Assembly: GCF_954871325.1 (NCBI RefSeq)
Contig: NC_088776.1
Coordinates: forward strand, 19,220,052 to 19,284,051
Direction: 5' to 3'
Origin: Gordionus sp. m RMFG-2023
Lineage: Eukaryota > Nematomorpha > Gordioida > Chordodea > Parachordodidae
DNA: 64,000 nucleotides
The position numbers were made by a program, and so were the translations under genes. How positions within the stretch are numbered: position 1 is the first letter of the stretch; the number at the start of each line of letters is the position of its first letter. Positions 48,547 through 60,055 of the stretch are shown here, piece by piece. The notes under the pieces were generated by a model. It saw only the letters and a list, made by a program, of their open reading frames with translations, was not told the origin of the DNA and ran no database searches.

Positions 48547-51500
48547 TAGAGGTCTGCAATGGGCAAGTTTTGGTGCACCTGCCTGCTCATTTATTTAAAA
48601 AAATTGTTTAATTTACCTGTCCAATGTTTAAAAAATATTGGTTGATTTGGCTCTTTTTGTATTATTTTAATGTTTTTTACTTAAACTTATAAATTATGAA
48701 ATAAAAAAATAATATCTAATAATAAATATGTCAGTTACTCATTTTGCTTGAAATATATTTCAAATTCACTTACAAATTGTTTTAAAAATATTTTTTAACC
48801 CTCCCACTCAACATCCCAATATCTTTCAGTCTGTTTAAATTAGGCAAAACCTTCATCTAGCAAGATTAATTTTTTTGGTTTTAAATTGCAAATGAATGTA
48901 TAAAAATTAATTTAGGAATATTTTTTTATTGAGTATATAAATATAATTTTTATAGATTTTATGAAATTAATATAATGAAAATTCATATTTTCTGATTATA
49001 TATTTATATTGAAGGTAATATATATAAGAGACCTATATGTACCATTTGCACAGCCTGCCCTAGATTTTTTTTTAAAAATTTTTTTGGCATGGCCCGGTCT
49101 GGATTTTTTAAATATTATATTTATTTTCAATTTGTATAGATAATAATGACTATTTAAAATATACAGCCCGACCTGGGTATCTTTAAAAATTTTAGGCCCA
49201 GCCCGGGTATATTTAATAAAATTAAAATATGGCCTAACCCCTGTACCTATATCAAAATATATTTTCTTATCAAAAGATCATCTTGAAGAATGGATCCATA
49301 TCATGAGAAGATGCAAACTTATTCAAAACTCTGTGGATAACAATTTACAAAGAAGTGCTTTGTGGCTTCCATTGTTAATAAAAAAACCTTAAGGAAGAAT
49401 CCATTCCCACAATCTAATAAATATTTGCATTTTATATGATTATTATTTAATGTCCCACAAAAATGACAAGGAATTAATATTCTCCTTAATTTGATTTTGG
49501 ATAAATCAGAAATAAGCCTATATGAGGTGTGAATTAGAAATTTACCTTGTTTTGATAATGAATACCAAGGTAAAAGGTGTGCCCCTGCTGGATCTTTTCG
49601 TCAGAATTTATGACACGTGGACTGAATAAAGGAGTTTTAATGTTACAGTATGTCTTTAGGAATTTTGAATAAACAGGAAATTTGGGATAAAAACAATTTA
49701 TGAATTGTTTGAAAAAAATTTTGAGTTAAAACACGTAGAAAAGAGAAGAAATGATATCTAATTTATTTGCTATTGAAGCATTTTTAAAGTCTACTTTGAT
49801 AATAGCCATGTTAGGAGGATTTTGGATATAATACAAATGGCATGTGAATATTTTGCCTTCTCGCTTAACACCAAATCCTAAATGATACGTTGACTTAATA
49901 AGTTAAAACCCTGGATTTTGACCCTTAGCAATTATTTTTGCTAATAATCTTCTAAATAGCCCATTGCAATATGGTGGATACCATCACAGTGTTTGTGAGA
50001 TAAGCAGGTTTGCCCCATAATTGATTCGAATCTATTATGTGGCAGGTCTTTTTTTAAAAGAGTATTTAAAAAGGTTTTAAAAGCATTTAAATAATTCTTT
50101 GAGATGGATATAGATTTTATACAAAGTGAGAGGGCAAAAATTATTGCGTCTGGATGTGGAAAATTTGCTAAAAGAATTGATAAATATCATAACTCATAAA
50201 TCATTTTTTTTATTCCATATTTTCCATAATATATTTGGCCTTTTCTCTAAAAATTTATAGAAATCTTGGAAGAATGAATACAGATAATATATTCCTCTCA
50301 ATTCTGATTCACAATGTCAAATGAAGGTAAAATTTATTATTTATCCATAAGGAGAAAATTCTGATTCACCGTCATTCTCGACGGGCTATCAGCTAGTGTT
50401 AAATAAACGATTTATTATCTTCAGTGGTTTTGTGTCATAATCACGTTAAGTTTTATATCATTAAACATTAAAAATATAATAGAATTATATTGATAAACCA
50501 CTGCACTCTTTATTCAATTTCCTATAGTATCTTATACTAAATGAATTCAATAAAATATTAGTTAATATAATGAATTAATGTTCGCATAAAAGATGGTAAA
50601 AATTACTAAAAAAATATAATAATCAATGGCTAAATTAACTTTTGGTTCTATAAATGGTCATTATAAATCTAATAAAATTTATTTACGAGTCTTGTCTTTT
50701 GGAGGTTAATAATGACCAATTTAGCTCCATTCTTTTTAGCCATCCTAGGAAAATTAGCGCATGGAAAAATTTGCAACGACGTTCCTAAACAGACAAATAA
50801 TTTGGATTTCCTGAGAGCAAAAAATTTTAATTTTTATTATGTGAGTAATATTTTGGTAGTTCATTAAATGTACATTATTAAATTATGTTTATTATTGGTA
50901 AAATTGTGGAATTATCATAGACGATGAGGAGATAATTTTTTATTCACAAAGGGGATGAACATGATTATAACTTGCACTTTTTAATATTATCATATTATTA
51001 CACTTTTGTTTTTTATTTAATTTATGATTTAATCTTGTTCTTAAAATCGTTAAATGATGAAATGATATGATTTATAAATATAGGCATTTTAATTTTATAT
51101 TTAATTATTTCTAGTTTATTAATTTGGTAAGATTGTGGTTTGTGAGCCATAACTACCATTGGCTATCTTTTATTTATTTATCTGTCATACGATTGATTGA
51201 ATTTTATTTACAGTGTTGTGGTGATTTAATGAAACATATTGACGATTAAATTCAAACCCATTCATAGAAAATTATAATATTTGCAAAAATAATAAAATAA
51301 CAAAAGGAATAATATGTATTTATCTTAAAAAAATTTTTTTTAGAATGATATTTTATTATCGAAAATCATTGGCTGTTAATTTTTACACATATTATTTTTT
51401 AAATATTTTTTTGTTGAATATTTATATTATAGAAAATTATTTAGCCATTTTTTGTAAAAAGATAAAAAAAAATAAGATGGACAGGACAAAATTTAAATAA

Positions 51501-51744
51501 AGGGAAGGGCAAATTGGGTTTTGTAATTAAGATACCACCTTTTCCAATTGTTTTTTTTATTTAGATTGCATACTTTTATGAATTATAATTTTTTTTTAAC
51601 AAATGCTCAATGGTCACTAATATCATTACTTATAAGCTTTTTTTCTAATTATATATTATTTGAGCATACAATTAATTACTTGAATCTTTATTTAAAATTA
51701 TTTTTCAAATTTAAAATATAAAAATGTGTAACAAAATATATATT
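48547..51744. other. Region of old element remnants, no clear gene
   Basis: Begins with an element end tagaggtctgcaatgggc at 48547. At 49027-49255 is an eroded GCCCGG-type MITE (agagacctatatgtaccatttgcac ... ggcccagcccggg). The stretch 49280-50180 has short plus-strand coding-like pieces (LEEWIHIMRRCKLIQNSV near 49290), and part of it recurs near 48260, but I cannot assign it. From 50180 it is AT-rich. An inverted-repeat arm lies at 51121-51395. Confidence 0.4.
49027..49255. mobile_element. Eroded GCCCGG-type MITE
   Basis: Follows the 21211-21937 element closely in layout: agagacctatatgtaccatttgcacagcctg at left, the internal block tttatttt..aatttgtatagataataatgac, and ggcccagcccgggtatatttaa with ggcctaacccctgtacc at right. 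Diverged, no clear target duplication. Confidence 0.55.
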
Positions 51745-53563
51745 CATTGTCGTACGCAGCAGCCAAAAAATGCATACCGGATATATTTTTCAAAAATATT
51801 ATTGTTTATATTAATTTATATTTGTTAATATATATTTGTATCTCATATTAAATATATATTTAATTATATTTATTATCACATTTGTCTACTAAGTTATTTT
51901 ATCAATTAATTTCGATTTCAAGTTTTCCGGCGTAATATTTACTTATTATTTTGAAATTTTTAGTGGCGTGATATTTATCTACGATTTTCAAATTTCTAAA
52001 ATAATAATTATTTCTGAGTCCAACAGGGAAAAAGAAATTGCAACCTTGTCAAACGAGATAGAGTCTCTGCCATCAAGCAGTAACAGCTTTTAAGGAATTA
52101 GATGCGCCAATTATTTGCTATTACTGAAATGAAATATTTCCTCAGAAGCAAGAAAATTATTGGATTCAATGCTTATTAAAAATTTTATTTCTCATTAGAA
52201 TGTATTATTTAATTATGCAACTATTTTAAATATTACTTTTCAAAAACATGACATTGACTTGATTAAGAAGATGAGAATAGCGAAGAGCATTTTATCAGAA
52301 CTCAAGGAAATTAGGGCAAATGTTGATGAAGAATTTCATATTTTATTGTTGAGTCAAAAGCAGAGCTATACGTGTTTAATATTTGTCTCCCTCGACTTGG
52401 AGCAAGGCAAGCTCATCGTTAAAACATTAATATAGGATCAGTAGAAGAGTATATCTTAAATACAGATACATTTATAACCCAAATAAATGAATTTTTAATT
52501 CATCATGCAGCACTTACTAATCTGCAAATATTACTCCCACAAAAACCTTCCCAACCTTTTTCAGATAGTGATAGAAAAAAAAATATTTGTTAGTTTTATT
52601 ATGAAGATGTTAAAGTATCTTATGATGCCATACTAGCTGAATAACTATGTTTATAAGATTAACTATGGTTGATATAGTCCCAAAAAATGCTATGGTTGCT
52701 CTTCATTATTTCAAACACATTTTGGATTAAATTCCCAATGTTTAAAAGGGTTTATAAACGCTTCCCATTAGTAAACTAATGAGAGCACATTCTCTTTTTT
52801 AAGAAGAATAATAGAGGCCTGCAAAAGTACCATTTGCAGGGCACGGCCCGGATTTTTTTAAAGATTTTTTAGGCCCGGCCTGGGTTTTTTTAAAAAAATT
52901 TTCAGGCCCGGGCCGGCTTTTTTTAAAAAAAATTTTAGGCCCGACTTGGCTTTTTTTTTTAATTTTCAGGCTCGGCCCGACTTTTTTTAAAATAAATTAT
53001 ATTTATTTTTGATTTTTATAGCTAATAATAACGATTTCAAATATAGGCTGTTTAAAAAAATACAGCCCGGATTGGGTGTTTTTTTTTAAAATTCAGGCCC
53101 GGCTCGGGTATATTTAAAAAAATTAAAATAATGTCCGACCCAGGGGCCGGGCCTGCAGGTCTCTGAAAAACATACCAAGAAGTACAACATCTGAAAGTAG
53201 ATTGAAAGGTTTGGATCTTTTGAATATTCATAGGCATTTGACGACAAGCAAAGATGAGATAATTGAAAAATTAGCTCAATTACAATGAAGATTGGATTTT
53301 ACATTGTAAATATATAACATACAAAATACAATTATTCCTAAGAAAATTTTTGTGTAAAGGCTCAAAAAATTCAAATTTCTATTTTGGGTCATTTAAGTGA
53401 TTCTTTACATATAAATTTTTTATAATTCACATTAATTTAAAATTGTGTATTAGAAATAGTTATTAGTCCTAATAAATTTATGCTTGGTATTTATAAAAAA
53501 CAATAATATTTCTTAAAAAATTTTATTATCCCCCCCCAGACCAAATTCCTGCGTACGCGCCTG
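51745..53563 (+). mobile_element. hAT element copy 2 with the same nested MITE
   Basis: Flanked by a perfect 8-bp duplication TATATATT (51737-51744 and 53564-53571), different from copy 1. Ends are CATTGTCGTACGCAG and CTGCGTACGCGCCTG. The body is nearly identical to 20075-22342 apart from indels, with the same transposase pieces: SEARKLLDSML near 52150, the FSFLRRI region near 52800 and RLKGLDLLNIHRHL near 53205-53245. The nested GCCCGG-type MITE is here too (52814-53165), with one unit where copy 1 has six. Confidence 0.87.
52814..53165. mobile_element. GCCCGG-type MITE nested in hAT copy 2
   Basis: Runs from tagaggcctgcaaaagtacc to gcctgcaggtctctg at the same transposase position as in copy 1. 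It is shorter than its partner because it lacks the 68-bp expansion. Confidence 0.72.
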
Positions 53564-53571
53564 TATATATT

Positions 53572-54780
53572 ATATATATTTATAATAAATCTTCCATATC
53601 TTCCATATACAGGACCTCCCAGATTTAACATATTTTGTTTCGAGATCGCGACAAAGACGCTCTACTTGGTAATTATATTCTATCGGATCCACAAAAAAAT
53701 TTATCTTCAAATAAATATTTTATCATTTATTTTCAATATTAAAAAAAATAATAATTTTAAAAAGTCATTTTAAAAATTAAAATTTGTTCTAAAAAATATA
53801 TAAAATTTAACAACCAATGATTTTCGATAATAAAGATATCATTCAATAAAAAATAAAAAAAATTCAACCAATCATATTACAAATAAATAAATGGTAACTA
53901 ATGGCAATTATGACTCACAAACCATAATCTTACCCTTAATTTTATTTAACCCAATGTTTCAACTTTTTTGCAATTAAACAATTTAGGCGGGTGTGGGCTG
54001 GCGAATTAAAAAAGTTTTAACTGGGCGGATGGATGAGCGGGTTAAAATATTTTCTAAACAATGAACTGGTAGATTGATTTAAAACTTTTCAGTCGTAATG
54101 AACCGATAGAGATTATATTTAATAAAAATTATTATTCATATTATTGCATATTTTATAAGTTGCCAAAATAAAATTTATAAAAAGCCAAACCATCCGATCA
54201 TAATTTTACGCGTAGGCAAACGGTAAAAATTTTTAAAACAATGGGCGGACTAACTTTTGGGTTAAAATCTGCCAATTGCAGACCTCTAGTTTCGACACAT
54301 ATTGTCAATTTTTTCGAAATTTTGAACGTCAAATTTAATTCAAACATAAATATCAATTAAAAAAAAATTATTAAGTTTAATAAACACATGTTTACGTCAG
54401 GCAATATAATCAAACAATATGGTCTTAGTAAATAAAAAGTATGGAACAAATACAAAAAACTCAAAATATATCAGTTCTGAAAGAAACTATATGTACTATT
54501 TGGCCCAAAAAAATTACAAAAATATATATTAAATGTGAGAAATATTTTTGAATTCATATATATCTTAACTTCAACTTAGTCCTCAATAAAATCGGGGTCT
54601 CTGGATCTTGTTATCGTGAGTGGGGGCAATTTAAAAGTGAATGGGGTCAAAAATATTTTAAATATTGCGTCAATGAGATTAGGAGGTATCTCTATCTAGG
54701 ATATTGCTAATTAGAAGTTTGGAGGGGGGTTGGCACTTATACCAAAAAATATTTCAATTTAATAGCAAATAAATAAATTG
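53572..54780. other. AT-rich region with an eroded element
   Basis: From about 53985 to 54288 is a segment with repeated gggcgg motifs (aggcgggtgtgggctgg, gggcggatggatgagcggg) that ends ttgcagacctcta, the inverse of the end at 48547 (tagaggtctgcaa). It is a member of another small TIR family. The rest has no visible gene. Confidence 0.4.
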
Positions 54781-54993
54781 CAGGTGAGTCACTAGCCTTT
54801 AATCTTGGGGGTTAAAAAATATTTTTTAATTATTTTGAAAATTACCTTCTTTTTTTAAGCTAACATAATATAAAATTACCTTTTTTAACTAAAATTACTA
54901 ATACCTTCTTTTAGTGGTATAAAAAAAATTCAAAATTTTGAAGGGGCTCTTCAAATTTTTCAGGGAGCTCAAGCCCCTGGTGACGTTACTCAG
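54781..54993. mobile_element. MITE next to the sirtuin exon
   Basis: About 213 bp with inverted ends caggtgagtcactagcc and cccctggtgacgttactcag, directly flanked by AAATTG on both sides (54775-54780 and 54994-54999). It lies immediately downstream (minus-strand sense) of the sirtuin-like coding stretch, either in its intron or cutting its end. Confidence 0.6.
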
Positions 54994-55009
54994 AAATTGT
55001 ATGCTAAAC

Positions 55010-55237
55010 TTGGAATGTTTTTCAGAATTTTTGAGATCCCCGAATGGTAGTTGATCCTCCCAATCCAAGATGGTATCTTTTAGTTTTCCCCTGCAAGATC
55101 TGTAATCGTCTGAGACTATTAAATTCTCGTTTTGTGACTTTGGCTGCTCATTTTGTCTAAATGGACGCATAGAATCACATTTTTCGCCTGTGAATTTGAG
55201 GCCCAAGGTGGGTGAAGGGTTAGGTAATATATACTTC
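55010..55237 (-). pseudogene. SIRT6: Isolated SIRT6-type sirtuin exon
   Basis: A minus-strand stretch with a good acceptor (ccatag, AG at 55238-55239) encodes PTLGLKFTGEKC, then SCRGKLKDTILDWEDQLPFG, ending DLKNSEKHSK. This aligns by eye with the human SIRT6 segment TMGLKATGRLC ... ACRGELRDTILDWED, the second half of its zinc-binding module, including both cysteines. A loop of about 20 residues between them is longer than in the human protein. A possible donor GTTTAG lies at 55009; the open frame also runs on into the adjacent MITE. SIRT6 is a chromatin NAD-dependent deacylase. I found no Rossmann-fold exons (GAGxS, NIDGL) or the following GTSLQI exon nearby, so this is either one exon of a gene with long introns or a fragment. 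Confidence 0.62.
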
Positions 55238-55989
55238 CTATGGTACAATTTATATTTTATTTCATGAATGTTAAAGTGTAGTGAATCATCCAATAAATAT
55301 TATTAATTTGTGATGTAAAAAAAAATATGACATCTCGTCGGCTGAGTAATAATGTACAACCATTTTTTTTATTATTGTTCAGGAAAGCATTTAATAAAAA
55401 AGTTTCTAGCATTTTAAATAGGGAAATCACATTGTAATTATGCAAATAAATGATTATTCTCAATTATATTTTAACTTTTTTATTGTGGATGTATAAGATA
55501 TAGTAGAATATATTACTGAAGAATTCATTTATAAAAAAAAGCATTTTAAAAAGGTGGATATAATAAATCAATATAATACTCAGCTAACGATTTATGCTTA
55601 ATATTTTAGACTTATAATTGAAAAAGTGTAATCCTTATTAAATTAAAAAAATCGGTAAGTTAATCTAAAGTAATATGATTATATCTTACTCGATCAAGAG
55701 AATCTCTCCATATGAGTTATGATAAAAATTCTTGCAAGTCTAACATTGTATTGCATAAAGTAACGAAAAATAATAATTTAAAAATAAAATATTTTAAGCG
55801 ATATTTCGCTGTGGGTATTACAGTACATAAACTATATTCTTAAAATTGTGAATAGATTTATCTACTGAGAAGCATAGTAAAGAAAGCATGATCGAAAAAC
55901 TTTAGGACAAAGTGAAATTGTTATCGAGACAGTAACGACTTTAGGAGAAACGGCAATCGATGTTTGCTATTTTTATATAATAATTTTCT

Positions 55990-56400
55990 AAAGGGTGAGA
56001 AGATACCTGCTAGGAATAGTTTTCCTATCACAATTTTAAAGTTGCTATATAAGGTATTAATCGATCTAGAGAAGACGTAAGATAGAATAAAATTGAAGGT
56101 TTATAATGATATTTGAAGTGAAAGGTGGAGCTAGGGATGAAGAGTGGATATCTGATTTTGTGATGAAGGTAGGTTTATAACAAGGGTCAGCGCTGAGTTC
56201 TTAGATTTTTTATACATCTGGATACAATTAATAAAGTTGAGAATCGAGTCGTAGTGTATTCTTGTGGCATAATATAACGTTATATTGTATCTTGGGACAA
56301 AGTCAGAGGTAAAAGCAGTAAAATTAGATTTGATGATAATTTAAGAGAGAGAGAGAGAACATAAGTGGCCTGGGTGAAATAGGCTGTTCAGTTCAAAGTT
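55990..56400 (+). pseudogene. LINE reverse transcriptase remnant (RTE-like)
   Basis: Short plus-strand pieces match a LINE reverse transcriptase: IDLEKT-x-DRI near 56065 (usual IDLEKAYDRV), then EVKGGARDEEWISDFVMKVG and QGSALSS near 56115-56200 (usual G-x-T-x-x-F-x-x-x-V-G-L-H-Q-G-S-A-L-S-P). Several stops and frame changes interrupt it, and the YADD-type catalytic motif is not visible. It is an old 5'-truncated copy; family assignment is tentative. Confidence 0.6.
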
Positions 56401-57419
56401 GGTTAGGCAAAAATAGTTTCGAGTCAGGTTCTTCAGAAGCGTCATTTAATTGTTTTAAATGTTAATCAAAATTTCAAAATCAAAATTGCAAAAAACTATT
56501 TTTTATCGGTATATAATATTTTATTCAGATTATTCAAAAGCAAATAAATTACAATGTCATAAATATTGATTATCTTTTTAATGATAAAGATAATTCGATA
56601 ATATTTTTTATAATATAGGAATCAGTGGTGTAAGGGGATGGGAGCTCGCGACCCATCTAAAATTTGAAAGTTCTTTCAAAATTTTTCAAATAACAATTGA
56701 AGCCAAAAAAAATAAAAAATATTGGTTTTTATCAAACTGAAAAATCTAGTGATGCCCTTGATAGAAATTATGTGATATGATGTTTATATAATTTAAAAAA
56801 ATTGTATAATTATACAATACTTGATAGATTTAAATAAAGAGGAATTAACTTTTTCAAAAAATTAGCAAAAACCTTAATCGAACCTTAAAATTTTTTAAAA
56901 ATTGGATTCGGTTAGGGATTATAAAAAGGCCCGATGTACATGATGTTCAAGCCATAATAAATTCTGACCATCTTTAAATATATAACAGATACAATGATAA
57001 AAAAATATCATAAAAATTTACATTCTATGGAGGGATTTTATTGATTGAGGAGATTTTATATGTGATGCTTTAGAATAAAATGGAACGTTCCAGAATGTGT
57101 TTTAACAAAAATAGAAAGGAGTCCTTTCACTATTACAAGGATGGAACGCAAATTGCCCTAGTCCAGGTATCGGATTAATTATTTACTATTGATTAAAAGT
57201 TCTAATATCAAGCAATGTAGAAATAAACTTTTCTCTATTATATTTTATAGGATTCGATTAAATAAACAGCATATTTTTATTAGCCATATATTTATTTAAA
57301 AACCCCCCAATCATATAAAAAGAGCCTCAATTTACCGTCTCTTGAGAGCTTTTACGTTATATTAGTCTCACTGGCTAAAATAGTGACAATAAAAAATCAT
57401 CGCAATTTTTGAGGAAGAT

Positions 57420-57611
57420 ATGAATAGATATAAGGTTAATCAAGAAACTTGCCTACTACATATGTGGCACTGCCTAGCAAACATATTGCCGTGTATTTCC
57501 GCTAATTTGTGGGAAGGAAACCCAGATTTGACGTGCAAGCCGTCGACATTTTGGCTTATCAAATATTCAATCATACCTAATTTATCTGAAAATTTTAAAA
57601 AAAAGTATTAG
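57420..57611 (+). CDS. Unassigned short open frame, 63 codons
   Basis: Begins MNRYKVNQETCLLHMWHC and ends NLSENFKKKY. The middle has four cysteines and a moderately GC-rich codon pattern compared with surroundings. No known motif. It may be an exon or a transposon piece; chance is also possible. Confidence 0.2.
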   Translation: MNRYKVNQETCLLHMWHCLANILPCISANLWEGNPDLTCKPSTFWLIKYSIIPNLSENFKKKY

Positions 57612-57971
57612 TTATTTTTGATATGCTTCGATAAAATATTATTTAGCAACGTTATTCGGATTTTATTTAGGGTCCCAAATTGAAGGGTAAGTTTGGCCTA
57701 CTTTCCATAGAAGTAGGATTTTCATACTAAGAGAAAGACGTTGGTTGGGTGGCTTTTTCGCCATAAATTTTATTGGATAGATTTAGACGCCCACATTAAA
57801 GCCTTTGGCTGGATTACATTTTAAAATAATAATTTTGGTTATACACTATTTTGAAAAAATACAATATTTTTTAAAAATGGTTTGAAGTGATATTATTCTA
57901 TTTAGAGGATGGTTGGGGAAAATTAATATTAGCTTAAAATCAGTAGAACCCCCTTTTGATAAAGCTAATGC

Positions 57972-58147
57972 AGTGTTGTTAAAGCCTGTTATGGGTTGAC
58001 TTTTAAAAATGATCCGATTAAGATTTTGGCCAAAATAATATTTTGTAATCCTCGAGATTTAGCAAATAAACATATCTGTAATCTAAAAAAATCTTAATGG
58101 GGCCATTTTAAAAAATCAACCGGAATCGGTCTTTTTAACAACACTAC
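57972..58147. mobile_element. Small MITE with AGTGTTGTT ends
   Basis: A 176-bp element flanked by an 8-bp duplication GCTAATGC (57964-57971 and 58148-58155). Ends are AGTGTTGTTAAAGCC and TTTAACAACACTAC. The interior carries gtaatcctcgagatttagcaaat, as in the copy at 23617. hAT-type by duplication length. Confidence 0.82.
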
Positions 58148-58155
58148 GCTAATGC

Positions 58156-58634
58156 TACTTTGCAAAAGTAATTAAGCCGGATGACCTCGGACCTGATTTC
58201 ATAAAAAATCGTTTATTATTTTACTATTAAAAGGTCAATTTCAAATTTATAACATTTCTTAAAAATGAGCAGCCTTCCATATTATTAACCCATCATATTT
58301 TTAATTTTTTTAAACTATGCTTCATTAATATCAATTTTTTAATCAAAATTCTGCCAAAATAATAAGCTTTCTTTCATATTATTAAACACTCCTAGATGGA
58401 TAGATCCGGTAACACAATAAATCGCTAAACTTTTCCAACGAAGGCTTTAATTTAAACATGTTTCTTGGTGATAATTACCTCCCCCAACCTCATTTTAGCG
58501 TTTTAAATGCCTGGTTCATTGAGAAACATTATAAGTAGTATATACCAAATTATCAGCTGAATAAAATTTTTGTATTAAATGAATGTATATTATATTCAGA
58601 ATTGGGCAAGTCCTTAAAAAAAACCAGATATAAG
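58156..58634. other. AT-rich spacer without a gene
   Basis: I see no coding sequence, RNA gene or defined element between the MITE and the hAT element that follows. Confidence 0.35.
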
Positions 58635-60052
58635 CAGGGATGTGAACCCGAACCCTTGTATTTTGGCTGAACCCGAACCCGGACCCTTTTTAAAAGTGGA
58701 GGGTCCAAGGGTTCTAGGTGTCATAAAAATTTTTAAAAATAAAAAATTTTTTTAAAAAAATAACATATATTTTTTTTAATTTTATTAAACTTTTTTTTGT
58801 GAAATCATTTATTTTATCTTCGCGTTTTTCTTTCAGTTTTCTTCCTGGACTTCCATTTTATTTAGAGATTGATATCACTAGTGTAGGAATAATATTTTAT
58901 TATGTAAATTTTTTAATATGCTATGTTAGAGAAACACGTTGATTATTTTTAAAGTGAATTGTGTAATAATAATTTAATTTAAATGATAATGCACAACACG
59001 TTCGTCCTCAATTTTTATGATGCTAGAACGATTATTAAGTTTGAAAGATTTCTGTAATGATTTTATTATAGGAGCATGTGAAGTCATTTTGTCGGAAGAT
59101 GATTGTTGCCAAATAAAGGACGTAGTGTATTAGTTCCCTTAAAAATAACAATATTAAGATTACAATTAGAACAATTATGTTTATTTGATTTGTATAAAAT
59201 ATGAATTATACGCCGATTAGATTAGAAAAATTTACAGTCCTTTTTATAAGAAATATTAGAAAACATGAAAATTCGAGAGCAACAATATTTGCAAAATAGT
59301 GTTGTATATGCTTCTATATATCTAGACCCTCGATATCAAGTTTTATTGAGTATTGAGCAAAAACAAATGGCTAAAGACCATCTTAAGGATCTATGCCATA
59401 CTCAAAACTCCATTATTTACAATATATTGGAGGCTACGACAATACCTACTGGTAGTAGTGATAATAATAATGAAAGCAACAATGATCTTGAAATTTTACT
59501 TTTAAATAGAGAAAAAAAAAAAATTATCATCAGATAGAAAGAAGGATCAAAAAATGCATATTGAATCTTTAATAGTAAAGTTCTCAGAAGTTAAGAGAAT
59601 AAATAAGTATATAAATATTTTAAAATTCTGGGAAAAAAATTCTTCAATATATCCGAATTATATATACTAATCTAGAATCTTCGTGGCTGTAGCGGCATCG
59701 CAAGTACAATAATTTTATAAAGATAACTATTTTAGGTAAGGGTATACGTGAATTTTCATCTGTAAAATATATATTGACTAATTTATGTGGAAATCTCAAG
59801 GATGATATTTTAGAAAATATAATGATTGTGCGATTGAATAAAACATTTAAAATATAAATTAATTTCATTTTTAAATTTTTCATTTGTAAATTATGAATTT
59901 GTATATATTGAGTATAATAATAAATGAATGAAAAAAAATCTTATTTTGAGTCATTATTTTTATGTTCCCAGAACCCGGACCTGGGTCTTTTCAAATTTTA
60001 TTCCTGTACCCGAACCTGGACCCTTTTTTTTATCGAAGGGTTCACATCCCTG
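58635..60052 (+). mobile_element. hAT element (GAACC ends) with transposase pieces
   Basis: Inverted ends CAGGGATGTGAACCCGAACC and GGTTCACATCCCTG. On the plus strand, 59265-59537 encodes a mid-transposase piece with VVYASIYLDPRYQVLLS. From about 59630 to 59855 follow remnants of the C-terminal domain, with VAASQVQ in one frame and FSSVKYILTNLCGNLKDDIL then ENIMIVRLN in another. A frameshift and stops make it inactive. It is a coding relative of the deleted elements at 3979 and 25461. The flanks do not give a clear target duplication. Confidence 0.75.
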
Positions 60053-60055
60053 ATT

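Larger units (their letters stand above)
51121..53940. repeat. Inverted-repeat arms around hAT copy 2
   Basis: 51121-51195 (ggtaagattgtggtttgtgagccataac..) is matched by the reverse complement of about 53868-53940, and 51340-51395 (gaatgatattttattatcgaaaatcattggctgttaa) by that of about 53800-53850. The arms enclose hAT copy 2 and suggest it landed in an older fold-back or long-TIR element. Confidence 0.65.
55238..57963. other. AT-rich region with a LINE remnant
   Basis: Apart from the reverse transcriptase remnant at 55990-56400, no gene is recognised. A 63-codon plus-strand frame at 57420-57611 (CLLHMWHCLANILPC, WEGNPDLTCKPSTFWL) has a non-random look but matches nothing I know. A possible element end cagtggtgtaagggg lies at 56626. 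Confidence 0.35.

Noticed and set aside
52524-52524. Microsporidian or other protist host
   Set aside because: Considered because of AT content and the Ty3 element, but the BRF2-like and SIRT6-like coding sequences and frequent short introns fit an animal better.
48547-54288. A single 5.7-kb element between tagaggtctgcaa and ttgcagacctcta
   Set aside because: The ends are inverse of each other, but flanking bases (atcctgat and gtttcgac) do not match and unrelated elements fill the interior; more likely two separate remnants of one family.
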